Positions 21,756 through 29,379 of a stretch of DNA of 39,412 nucleotides are shown piece after piece (the first letter of the stretch is position 1; each line of letters opens with the position of its first letter). A program made the position numbers and the translations under genes. The notes under the pieces are model-generated. The model saw only the letters and a list, made by a program, of their open reading frames with translations, did not search any database and was not told the DNA's origin. Source of the DNA: JANMCE01 sp031410595 (GTDB lineage Bacteria > Actinomycetota > Acidimicrobiia > Acidimicrobiales > Ilumatobacteraceae); assembly GCA_031410595.1 (NCBI GenBank), contig JANNZM010000147.1, forward strand, positions 1 to 39,412, read 5' to 3'.

Positions 21756-22750
21756 TCAAGAACTTCGTTCAGTGGCAACGAGAACCTCTTCGCACACCGA
21801 TGGCATGCCCGTGTCGTTCGCGGCGCGTTGGGTGAGGACGACGACCGTGAGGTCTGGGACGGGACGTTGTACCAGGATGTACCGAGGCCGCCTTCCCAGG
21901 CGTAGCGCCCGTCGTCGAGCACGGAAACGCCGTAGCCCCAGCCTCGTCCATCGAGGAGGTCGAAGCTGGGCCATACGTTTGCGCGCTGTTCGGGTGTCAA
22001 TTGGTTGCTCGTCATTTGCGCGACTTTCGCGCTCTGGAGCACTGGCTCACCGTGACGTAACAGCATTCGGCCGAAGGCGACAACGTCGTCGACCGAGGAC
22101 ACCAGGCCGGCCCCACCGTCGGCAAACGCGGGCGGCCGAGACCACTGGCCGTCCGCCCCGTCGCTCCCAACGAACTGACCGTCTCTCTTGTCGTACGCAG
22201 TCGTGAGTCTCGAAATGTCGGCAGCATGGAAACCAGTCGAGCGCATGCCGATCGGATCGAACAACCGGTCGCGCATGACGTCTTCGAACGACCTCCCAGC
22301 TACGCGGGCAGCAAGTACACCGAGCACTTGCGAACCGGTCTGATAAAGCCATCGTTCGCCGGGCTGCGCCAGAAGCGGCAACTCGCCGAGCCGCGCCAGC
22401 CATGTATCGGGGTCAGGCATCGCAGCCGGCTGAGGCGGCCCGAACGTATGCAGCGCGCGGTCCAGCGTTGCGGTGAAAATCGGCCACGGTTCGGCCGCCA
22501 TGAACATGGCGCCCTGCATACCGAAACCCCACGTAAATGTGAGCAGGTCCCTCACCGTGATCGGCCGGTTCGCCGGGACTGTCTCGTCCAGCGGACCATC
22601 GGGGCGTCGCAGTACCTGCCGGTTGGCGAGTTCGGGTAGCCACGCGTCGACGGCATCTTCCATCCGGTCCCGATCCGCCTGGTGCATGACCGGTGGGTCA
22701 GCAAATACACCGAGCCGTGGGCCGCCGGCCTCATCGGACTGAAATCTCAA
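21756..22750 (-). pseudogene. beta-lactamase-family serine hydrolase, broken at both ends
   Basis: The remnant matches class C beta-lactamase/esterase-type serine hydrolases from about DAVDAWLPELANRQVL onward (RPITVRDLLTFTWGFGM; GERWLYQTGSQVLG; WGYGVSVLDDGRYAWEGGLGTSWYNVP). The N-terminal part with the catalytic SxxK is missing. No start codon fits, as the open frame begins with TTG at 22750 in non-homologous sequence. Near the C-terminus a tandem five-base duplication (GGGAC twice, 21856-21865) shifts the frame. Removing one copy restores VPDLTVVVLTQRAAND and a normal end at 21756. Two independent lesions make this a pseudogene. Confidence 0.85.
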
Positions 22751-22765
22751 CTGGAGGCACCCCCG

Positions 22766-23242
22766 ATGGAGAAGATCTTCGAGATCTATATCCGCACCAC
22801 CCCCGAACGCCTATGGGCCGCTATCACCGATCCCGCAACTCGCGCCCGATTTCAATTCGGGGCCGCCGTCACCTCGCCGTGGACGACCGACTCGCCCTAC
22901 GCGGTGACGCATCCGGACAACCCAGACCATCCGCTCGTCGACGGTGTCAACCTCGAAGTAGATCCGCCCCACCGGCTGATACAAAGCTTTCACGCCCACT
23001 GGAGCGACACCGCCCTCGCCGCCGGCACGTCACGGGTCACGTGGCAGATCGAACCGGTCGCGGATTCATGTCGTTTGACCGTGATCCACGATCAGCTTCC
23101 GGCCGACGCCGCCCCCGACCTCTACGGCGGCTGGCCGATGATTCTGTCGGGCCTCAAAACCTGGCTTGAAACAGGCACCGAACTCACCACTCCCGGCTCA
23201 CTGATGTACAACCCAACCAACCAAGAGGAGACCAAACCATGA
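22766..23242 (+). CDS. SRPBCC (AHSA1-type START-like) domain protein
   Basis: This 158-residue single-domain protein of the AHSA1 branch of the SRPBCC superfamily begins IFEIYIRTTPERLWAAITDPATRARF and ends GGWPMILSGLKTWLETG. These proteins bind hydrophobic ligands in a helix-grip fold. Genes of this type usually sit beside an ArsR-type repressor; one is present about 900 bases away on the other strand. The start has GGAGG at 22753-22757. It overlaps the DUF1905 gene by four bases (ATGA). Confidence 0.88.
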   Translation: MEKIFEIYIRTTPERLWAAITDPATRARFQFGAAVTSPWTTDSPYAVTHPDNPDHPLVDGVNLEVDPPHRLIQSFHAHWSDTALAAGTSRVTWQIEPVADSCRLTVIHDQLPADAAPDLYGGWPMILSGLKTWLETGTELTTPGSLMYNPTNQEETKP

Positions 23243-23550
23243 CCACCCAAACCACCATCACCCAAGGCGCGGTCGGCCCGCTCGACCACACCTTTACCGC
23301 CGCGCTCCAACGAGGCGCCGACCCCGGAGCGTGGACCTGCATCATCACCGACTGGAGCGCCGCGTTCTTCGGCACACGCGGACTCGTCAAGGTCAGCGGC
23401 ACCATCGACGACCACGAGTTCCACACATCGTTCATGGCACTCGGCGACGGCAGCCACAAACTGCCGATCACCAAAGCCCTCCAAGCCCGCATCGGCAAGA
23501 CCGCGGGCGACACCGTCACCATCCACCTCACCCATCGCTACGCCCGCTGA
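23239..23550 (+). CDS. DUF1905 domain protein
   Basis: This 103-residue beta-barrel-like domain of unknown function (DUF1905) is recognised from TFTAALQRGADPGAWTCIITD, FGTRGLVKVSGTIDDHEFHTSFMALGDGSHKLPI and AGDTVTIHLTHRYAR. DUF1905 proteins often accompany YdeI/OmpD-associated domains. It is translationally coupled to the SRPBCC gene by an ATGA overlap, so the two form an operon. Confidence 0.85.
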   Translation: MTTQTTITQGAVGPLDHTFTAALQRGADPGAWTCIITDWSAAFFGTRGLVKVSGTIDDHEFHTSFMALGDGSHKLPITKALQARIGKTAGDTVTIHLTHRYAR

Positions 23551-23663
23551 GACTGGACGCGGTTTACCTATCCGCGCCGTCGGCCGGCACGGTGCCGTAC
23601 CGATACAGATGCGTGAGCGCGAGCGATGCGGCGGCATTCGACCACCACAAGGCGAGGTCAAAA

Positions 23664-23810
23664 TCAGCCCGAATAAGGCAACCACCGCTGCCCTCGAGGC
23701 CGACGAAGGGACTGGCCGCCGATGATGCTGCGGAACCAGTAGTGCTCATCCGCAAGGGTGAGGTGTTTGAGCATGCCGAGGCAACTCCACGCGGATGGCG
23801 GCACCCGGCC
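23664..23810 (-). pseudogene. DinB/DUF664 remnant
   Basis: A minus-strand frame reads VPPSAWSCLGMLKHLTLADE and continues HYWFRSIIGG, a clear match to the start of DUF664 (mycothiol-transferase-like DinB) proteins. The frame overlaps the end of the ArsR-type gene and then reaches a stop at 23664 without the rest of the domain. Sequence down to 23551 holds no recognisable continuation. It is probably a deletion relic. Confidence 0.65.
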
Positions 23811-24153
23811 GTGCGAGTGGCTCCTCGGTGAGTCCGTCGAGGCGTTCGAAGCGTTCGGCGAGTTCACGGCGACGGTGTTCGAGCCACGTGTTGGCATTCA
23901 GTATCGCTTCGAACTGCAGGCTGACGGGCCGATGTCGGCCATCGCGTCGCTGCGTAACGACACCAGCGACCTCCAGCACTTTGATGTGCTTGGACACTGC
24001 TCGGAGCGTGATCGGAAACAGCGCAGCCAACTCGCTGACGGTCACTTCACGTCGTGTTCCGAGGTGTTCCACGATCGAGCAACGGACAGGGTCACCCAAC
24101 GCTCGCAACGTCTCGGGCACAACGTGAACGGTGGTTGCCGAGCCCGCGCTCAC
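23746..24153 (-). CDS. ArsR-family winged-helix regulator
   Basis: This 135-residue protein has the ArsR fold: TLRALGDPVRCSIVEHLGTRREVTVSELAALFPITLRAVSKHIKVLEVAGVVTQRRDGRHRPVSL. No metal-binding cysteines are seen, as is usual for ArsR regulators of SRPBCC genes. The GTG start at 24153 overlaps the VOC pseudogene stop (GTGA). The C-terminal 20 or so residues run through DUF664-like sequence in another frame, so the original end may have been altered by deletion. It may control the nearby SRPBCC-DUF1905 operon, which is inference. Confidence 0.82.
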   Translation of the reverse strand: MSAGSATTVHVVPETLRALGDPVRCSIVEHLGTRREVTVSELAALFPITLRAVSKHIKVLEVAGVVTQRRDGRHRPVSLQFEAILNANTWLEHRRRELAERFERLDGLTEEPLARPGAAIRVELPRHAQTPHPCG

Positions 24154-24537
24154 GAGGTCGGCTCGTAGCCGACGAGCCAACGCAGACCGTAACGATCGAG
24201 CACCTGGCCATCGGTAGCGCCCCAAGGTTTTGGTTCGAGCGGATCGATGACCGTTCCGGATTCTGCGAGACGGTCGAACCAACTGTGCAGCACCTCAGGT
24301 TTGGCGGTGCCGAGCAGAGAAAGTGACACACCTTCGAGACGCATCGGAACGTCCCCCGGTGCGACGTCAGACCCGACAGCGACACAGGTCCACCACCAAG
24401 CGCGCCGTGAGCGATCGCGTCGGCGGGCCCATCGGTGCGGGAGAACGCCTCATAGGTGTGGAGTTGCAATTGGCCACCGAACACCGACGCATAGAACTCG
24501 AGCGCTTCACGAGCGTTACCAGGGATCAGTAGGCCAT
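24150..24537 (-). pseudogene. VOC/PhnB-like gene with two frameshifts
   Basis: The pieces IPGNAREALEFYASVFGG (one frame) and GVSLSLLGTAKPEVLHSWFD with WGATDGQVLDRYGLRWLVGY (another frame) together make a normal PhnB-like VOC protein of about 130 residues. One base appears lost near 24528, just after ATG GCC TAC. Another is lost near 24372, between VSLSG and SDVAPGDVPMRLE. An AGGTGG ribosome site precedes the ATG at 24537. The ArsR gene follows with a one-codon overlap, so this was once an operon. Two shifts make sequencing error less likely than decay. Confidence 0.78.
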
Positions 24538-24637
24538 CGCCACCTGCTAGAGGCAGCCGCGTTCGATGGGCATGGATCGCTTCGGTTCGGTTGCGAATAT
24601 CGAGGCACGGAGTTCTGTCTCGGCGCCCTCGAACGTT

Positions 24638-24663
24638 GATTGAAGACCCGCAAGACCGGGTAT
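24638..24663 (+). promoter_or_regulatory. stress-sigma (SigB/SigF-type) promoter of chaB
   Basis: GATT (24638-24641), 16 bases, GGGTAT (24658-24663). This fits GNNT-N14-16-GGGTAT, known for Streptomyces SigB-type factors. A TATAAA at 24661-24666 could also serve the primary sigma factor. Confidence 0.65.
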
Positions 24664-24707
24664 AAAGATGCGTAGTCACCGTTGACGACGTGTGGAAGGA
24701 CAACACA

Positions 24708-25130
24708 ATGGCACTGGACAAGAAGGAGAAGGAGCGGCTCCCAGGGACACTGAAGCGCTCTCCGGATAAGGCGCAAGCCACGTACATGCACACCTTGGAA
24801 TCGGCCGAGGAAGTGCACGGTGACGGCGAGGCGGCGCACCGTATCGCCATCGCTTCGCTGAAGCACTCATTCGAGAAGGTGGGCGATCACTGGGAACCAA
24901 AGGACGAGCCGGGCCCGAGCGACGGCCAGGACGCCAAACGGGGCGTGGAGGCTCGCATCAGCACAACCCCGACGGCGGGCGGAGTCAACGCGAACGCGAC
25001 GAAGACGCACCTGCTCGACATCGCGAAGCGCCTCAACATCGCGGGCCGGACCCGGATGACCAAATCCGAGCTCGTCGCGGCCATCGACCGAGCCAACCGA
25101 GCGGCTACGTCGAAGGCGACACGCACATGA
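24708..25130 (+). CDS. chaB: ChaB-family protein with C-terminal Rho-N/SAP-like domain
   Basis: This 140-residue protein has an N-terminal ChaB domain (about 8-60; LPGTLKRSPDKAQATYMHTLESAEEVHGDGEAAHRIAIASLKHSFEK) and a C-terminal helix-extended-helix resembling Rho-N or SAP modules (about 98-130; KTHLLDIAKRLNIAGRTRMTKSELVAAIDRA), which bind nucleic acid. Actinobacterial proteins of this architecture are common members of stress regulons. The start has GGAAGGA upstream and a GATT-N16-GGGTAT promoter. The name ChaB comes from E. coli; a cation-transport role is not implied. Confidence 0.85.
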   Translation: MALDKKEKERLPGTLKRSPDKAQATYMHTLESAEEVHGDGEAAHRIAIASLKHSFEKVGDHWEPKDEPGPSDGQDAKRGVEARISTTPTAGGVNANATKTHLLDIAKRLNIAGRTRMTKSELVAAIDRANRAATSKATRT

Positions 25131-25188
25131 TCGACCACCCGCCGCATCCCGTCTCGTCGTTCGATCAATACTCACCGCGGGAGTCTTC

Positions 25189-25761
25189 GTGATTGTTCGC
25201 TATGTCGAAGTGGCTGCCATCGTCTTTGGTCTCAATCTCCTACCCGCGTTCGGTCCCCCAACATGGGCGGTGCTGGTCTTGTTCAAGCTCAACTGGCATC
25301 TCCATCCCGCTGTGCTAGTGATCATCGGCATCATCAGCGCCGGAGGCGGTCGCTACCTCCTCGCGCTGGCCACCAGGGCCAGTCGGAAATGGCTCCCGAA
25401 GAAACGAGTGGACAGCCTCAAAGCGGCCGGGACCTACCTCCGCAAACACCGGGCCGGATCGGCAGCCGGCCTGGCCATCTTCGCCATCTCGCCCCTGCCG
25501 TCGGCACAGTTGTTCGAAGCAGCGGCACTGGCTGATATTCCCCTCGTGCCGATCACCGGCGCATTCATGGCCGGTCGAGTGGTGACGTACTCGCTCTACC
25601 TCGGCGGTGCCACCGCCGCGCAGAAGTCGTTCGGCGACACATTCCGCAAAGCCCTCACCTCGCCCTACGCCATCGGTATCGAGGTCGCCATGCTGATCGG
25701 CATCGTGCTGCTCGCCCGCGTCGACTGGGCCAAGCGACTCCACATCTCACCCGCGTCCTGA
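25189..25761 (+). CDS. VTT-domain (DedA-like) small membrane protein
   Basis: This 190-residue membrane protein has about five hydrophobic segments. FAISPLPSAQLFEAAALADIPL and the following GAFMAGRVVTYSLYLG match the VTT (SNARE-associated/DedA) core, which in larger relatives scrambles or flips lipids. It is shorter than typical DedA proteins. The GTG start has GGGAG at 25179-25183. It lies 58 bases after chaB and may be co-transcribed from the same stress-type promoter. Confidence 0.75.
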   Translation: MIVRYVEVAAIVFGLNLLPAFGPPTWAVLVLFKLNWHLHPAVLVIIGIISAGGGRYLLALATRASRKWLPKKRVDSLKAAGTYLRKHRAGSAAGLAIFAISPLPSAQLFEAAALADIPLVPITGAFMAGRVVTYSLYLGGATAAQKSFGDTFRKALTSPYAIGIEVAMLIGIVLLARVDWAKRLHISPAS

Positions 25762-25790
25762 CATTCGCTGACGGCGTTCGGGCACCCGCA

Positions 25791-25816
25791 GTTTGCGCCC
25801 AAAAAAATCTGGGTAC
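25791..25816 (+). promoter_or_regulatory. stress-sigma (SigB/SigF-type) promoter of the reductase-like gene
   Basis: GTTT (25791-25794), 16 bases with an A7 run, GGGTAC (25811-25816). The gene begins about 60 bases downstream. Confidence 0.7.
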
Positions 25817-25876
25817 GAGTTGCTGTGACTTCGTTGTCTTCTGGTCCAATCGATCGCGGTCGACGACCGGCCTGAT

Positions 25877-26620
25877 ATGGAGGTCCTGTTGATTGGGGTT
25901 GGTGTAGTCGGCACGGTTTATGGCGCACAGTTGGCTTCGGCTGGTCATCACGTCTCGGTCCTTTCACACGGGCGAAGGACCGATGAAGTCCGCCGGGACG
26001 GTTTGGCCTGCCACCATGTCAACGAAGCAACACCCCAACGGTGCGCTGTCACCGTCGTTGCCGACGTCGCAGGCGCATACGATCTGGTTCTGGTAGCGGT
26101 ACGGGCCGATCAGATTCGCACGGCAATGGAACCGCTATGGCTCGAATCGTGCGCCGACCCGGCCATCTCAGCGTTCGAAACGGCGCTCTCGCACCGCGGG
26201 TTCGAAGTAACGCGTACCGCCGACATGGAGGGTTGGCTGATCTATCACGCCGTGTTCGTCGCCTCGATCTCAGCCGCGCTCTACCGGCACGCCGTCGACC
26301 CGGTCGCGCTGGCCGACGACCACGCACTTGTGATGCTGATGTGTCGGGCAATCGAAGAAGGGTTCCGTGCGCTGCGACGCAACGGCGTCGAAGGTGCCCC
26401 GCTCAATCTTCGCGTTCTGCACCATCGCGTCCTGCGGCCCTTCGCCGCCCGGTACTGGTCACGAACGATGCGTTCCCCGACGGGCGAACGCATCTTCGCC
26501 GCGCACGCCCGCCACGCCGAGACCGAGATGCTCACCCTGGCCATCCTGGTCATGGACCGACTCCACGATGCCCCCGACATCGATGCTCTCCGTCGGTTAC
26601 TTAACCTGAAGCCGCTTTAG
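25877..26620 (+). CDS. 2-dehydropantoate 2-reductase-like (ApbA/PanE) protein, central segment missing
   Basis: This 247-residue protein begins with a Rossmann nucleotide site (LLIGVGVVGTVYGAQLASAGH) and DLVLVAVRADQI. It ends with the ApbA C-terminal helical domain (MEGWLIYHAVFVASISAALYRH to RSPTGERIFAAHARHA). Family members are about 300-330 residues. Here the region around residues 85-97 jumps directly from the end of the Rossmann core to the interdomain helix, so roughly 60-70 residues that complete the NADPH fold and active site are absent without a frame change. It may be inactive or altered. It follows a GTTT-N16-GGGTAC promoter. It ends four bases inside the convergent VOC gene. Confidence 0.75.
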   Translation: MEVLLIGVGVVGTVYGAQLASAGHHVSVLSHGRRTDEVRRDGLACHHVNEATPQRCAVTVVADVAGAYDLVLVAVRADQIRTAMEPLWLESCADPAISAFETALSHRGFEVTRTADMEGWLIYHAVFVASISAALYRHAVDPVALADDHALVMLMCRAIEEGFRALRRNGVEGAPLNLRVLHHRVLRPFAARYWSRTMRSPTGERIFAAHARHAETEMLTLAILVMDRLHDAPDIDALRRLLNLKPL

Positions 26621-27354
26621 CGAGCGCTCAACACGCAGAACTCGTTGCCGTCAGGATCGGCCATGACCAACCAGTTGACATCGCCTTGGCCGATGTCGAT
26701 TGGGGTTGCCCCCAGGGAGACGAGACGATCGACTTCGGCACGCTGATCAACGTGAGCAAGGGGAGCGATGTCGAGGTGCAGCCTGTTCTTGCCGGGCTTC
26801 GGCATCAGCGGCGGGCCACTCCAGGTGATCAGCGGACCGGTTCCGTCCGGCGCGCGGATCGCGGTTTCCTCGTTCTGATCCCAAACCAAAGGCCACCCGA
26901 GCACTTCGCTCCAGAAATAGCCGTCTTCCTTCGTGCCGTCGCAGTTGATAGCTCCGAGTCGTTCGCACGCCGCAAGAAAGTTGTTGCCCGGCTCGATAAT
27001 GCAGAACTCGTTCCCCTCAGGGTCGGCGAGCACGACATGACGCTCGTCTGGGCTTTGGCCGATGTCGATGTGGTTGGCACCGAGCTCGATCAATCGCGCG
27101 ACGGCTTCGTTCTGGTCATCGATGGATGTGGTCGTGAGGTCGAGATGCAAACGGTTCTGACCCACTTTGTGGTCCGGGACCGGGTCGAACCGAACGCTGA
27201 ACCTGGTGCCATCGGTGGGCACGAGATCGATCTCATCGCTGTTCTCGTCATCGATCCCCCACCCCAGCGCAGCAGCCCAAAAACGCGCGAGACGGATGGG
27301 ATCGTTCGCGTCGAAAACCAAAGAAACGAGCCGAGACATCGGTGCCTGTTCCAC
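26617..27354 (-). CDS. two-domain VOC (glyoxalase-like) protein
   Basis: This 245-residue protein has two tandem glyoxalase/VOC domains with similar endings (VVLADPEGNEFCIIE near residue 115 and LVMADPDGNEFCVLS at the C-terminus). Each has an NRLHLDL/NRLHLDI segment carrying metal-type histidines. This matches the Glyoxalase_6 group of actinobacterial proteins, whose substrates are unknown. The GTG at 27354 lies six bases after CAGGAT, similar to other leaderless starts; ATG 27339, just before SRLVSLVFDAND, is an equally good alternative. It overlaps the end of the reductase-like gene by four bases, tail to tail. Confidence 0.82.
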   Translation of the reverse strand: MEQAPMSRLVSLVFDANDPIRLARFWAAALGWGIDDENSDEIDLVPTDGTRFSVRFDPVPDHKVGQNRLHLDLTTTSIDDQNEAVARLIELGANHIDIGQSPDERHVVLADPEGNEFCIIEPGNNFLAACERLGAINCDGTKEDGYFWSEVLGWPLVWDQNEETAIRAPDGTGPLITWSGPPLMPKPGKNRLHLDIAPLAHVDQRAEVDRLVSLGATPIDIGQGDVNWLVMADPDGNEFCVLSAR

Positions 27355-27454
27355 GGTCACATCCTGGCACTCGTTCGATCCAACTGCCATCGTTCTGGGG
27401 CGAGCGACAGCGGGAAGTTGTGGATGCGTAGCTTTGCGATCCTTTCCTCCTTGG

Positions 27455-29176
27455 TCATGGAAGGAGCACAACGTAACCGTCTGTGCCGTGGACACGGATG
27501 CGTTGTCCATCGCGGATCTTCTCGGTGGCACGATCCACGCCCACGACAGCGGGCAAGCCATACTCGCGAGCGATCACGGAACCGTGTGTCATCATGCCGC
27601 CGACTTCGGTCACCAGGCCTGCAATCGCGACGAACAGCGGGGTCCAGCTGGGGTCGGTGTAGGCAGTTACAAGGATGTCTCCGGGTTCGAGATCGGCGTT
27701 CGCGATATTCGTGATGATGCGGGCGCGTCCTTCGATGGTCCCGGCGGAGACGGCGAGCCCGGCGAGTGCGCCACTCGGCAGGTCGTCGCGTCGGTAGGTC
27801 CCGGTGACGACTTCACCGTCGGAGGTGAGCACCCTGGGTGGCGTGAGCCCCTGGTAGGAACGGAAAGCGTCTTTGCGTTGATCAATGAGCTGCTCGTCGA
27901 CCCGATGCGTGCGCACGACGTCGTGGAACTCCTCGAACCGGAGGTAGAAAATGTCGTCGGTCTCACGAAGCACTCGGTTGTCGACGAGCCGTTCGGCCTC
28001 GGCGAGAAGGGCCTGTTTGTAGACGAAGTAGCGGCTGACCATGCCGAACTTCGGGTACTCCCGGTACCCCATGAAGGTCCGGACGCGGTCTATCATCTGT
28101 TTGGTTTCGGCGGTTTTCTCGCTCCCGTCCGGCAAGGCCCGCAGACGCAGCAACACTTCCTGCTCTTTCACCGCCGCCTTCTGACGCCCCTGCTCGAAGC
28201 GGCGCTGCGCTTCGCCGGCCTCCATGTTCTTTACGTGGGCGAGGACCATCGGAATGAGTGTGGTCGGTTGTTCGCTCCACCGCGGTCTGGTGATGTCGAT
28301 CTCACCGGCACAGCGCATGCCATGCGTGTCGAGGAAGCCCTCAATGGCGCGACGCGCTTCGGGCCCGCCTTCGACCGTCGCCAGTTCGTCGAGGAAATCA
28401 TCGTCTTCCACGTCGCTGAGGAAGGCAACGACGTTCGGGTGTGGGCGGATGACGTCGGCGACATCGAGCAGCGCCAGCCCCATCTCGGATGTGACGTTGT
28501 GGGGAACGGACTGCGTGAGGATGTCGGCCACGCCCGTCTCCCCCAACCAGGTCAGCAGGTGCTCGTTGATCCACCACGTAGCCTCCATGGCCGTCATATA
28601 CACCTGGCGGCTTCGCGGATCGAACAGCAAGCGCTTCAGCTCCTGCATGTCGGACAGAATGAAGTCGAACAGGTCGGCGCCGGTCTTGGGCTGGATGTCG
28701 CGTCGGCACGCACCTATCGAAGCCTTGCTCTGATCGATCAGCTCGTTGACGATGGCAGGGTCGGCGTCGAGAAGCACAGTGGCGCCGACTGCGGGCTGCG
28801 GTACTGGAGCACCGTCTGGCGGCCGCGGGATGAAGTCCCCCCGATCGACGACGGTCTGCAACGCGTCCCGGAGCAGCGGATCCAATTTGCCGCTGAGGTC
28901 GAGGAAATCGGAGCGGCTTTCCGGTATGGCCAAGCGCGCCGTGACATCGACGAACAACCGACCACCGGCCTCAGACATCGGGGCGGGCGTCGTCATCTGC
29001 CAAAAAGACAGCCCGAGCGGTTTGATCGCGTCGGTCATCATCTGGTTGTGACCGACGGAAATGTAGACATGATTCGCGTCGTCGTTCGCTTCGGGGATCG
29101 GGAACAGCGTGGTGATCGGGTAGAGCCTATCCCTACCCAGTCCTCGAGCACCCGCACTAGCCCGAGCAACGCGCAC
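27455..29176 (-). pseudogene. rph: rifampin phosphotransferase (PEP-synthase-like), ATP-binding domain deleted
   Basis: The 573-codon frame matches rifampin phosphotransferase/PEP-utilising enzymes only from the linker onward (YPITTLFPIPEA, HVYISVGHNQMMTDAIKPLG). It covers the substrate-binding domain and the swivelling phosphohistidine domain (TEVGGMMTHGSVIAREYGLP with the catalytic His). Full-length enzymes have about 865 residues with an N-terminal ATP-grasp domain of about 310 residues; none of that is present upstream. Homology begins near 29122, and the preceding codons are unrelated. No convincing start or ribosome site is seen. It should not phosphorylate rifampin without the ATP domain. 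Confidence 0.82.
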
Positions 29177-29379
29177 GCGCCGCGACGCTTCTCCAAACCA
29201 TCGTTGATCGCGCCCAACGCGCGACGATCGACGAATCGTCTATTGTGAGTTGTGGCGATCCAGTAGCGCCGCCGGTCCGCGGGAAGGGCGAAGCCCATCT
29301 GGTTGTCGATTGATGTTCTGGCTGTCTCCTTTCCTGCCCGATCATGCGGACGCCCGGGCTAACCGGAGAGGAGGCCTCT
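29177..29379. other. gap between the truncated phosphotransferase and the ankyrin gene
   Basis: About 200 bases with no recognisable gene, ATP-grasp remnant or stress-type promoter on either strand. The only clear element is the ribosome-binding site GAGGAGG near 29367-29373 for the ankyrin gene. Confidence 0.5.

Noticed and set aside
24526..24537. In-frame TGA near the VOC start as a selenocysteine codon
   Set aside because: Reading through TGA gives SLVTL, not the conserved PGNAREALEFY. A lost base explains it better, and a second shift follows.
27167..29248. Plus-strand frame of 693 codons
   Set aside because: Shadow of the phosphotransferase remnant, whose frame shows clear family motifs.
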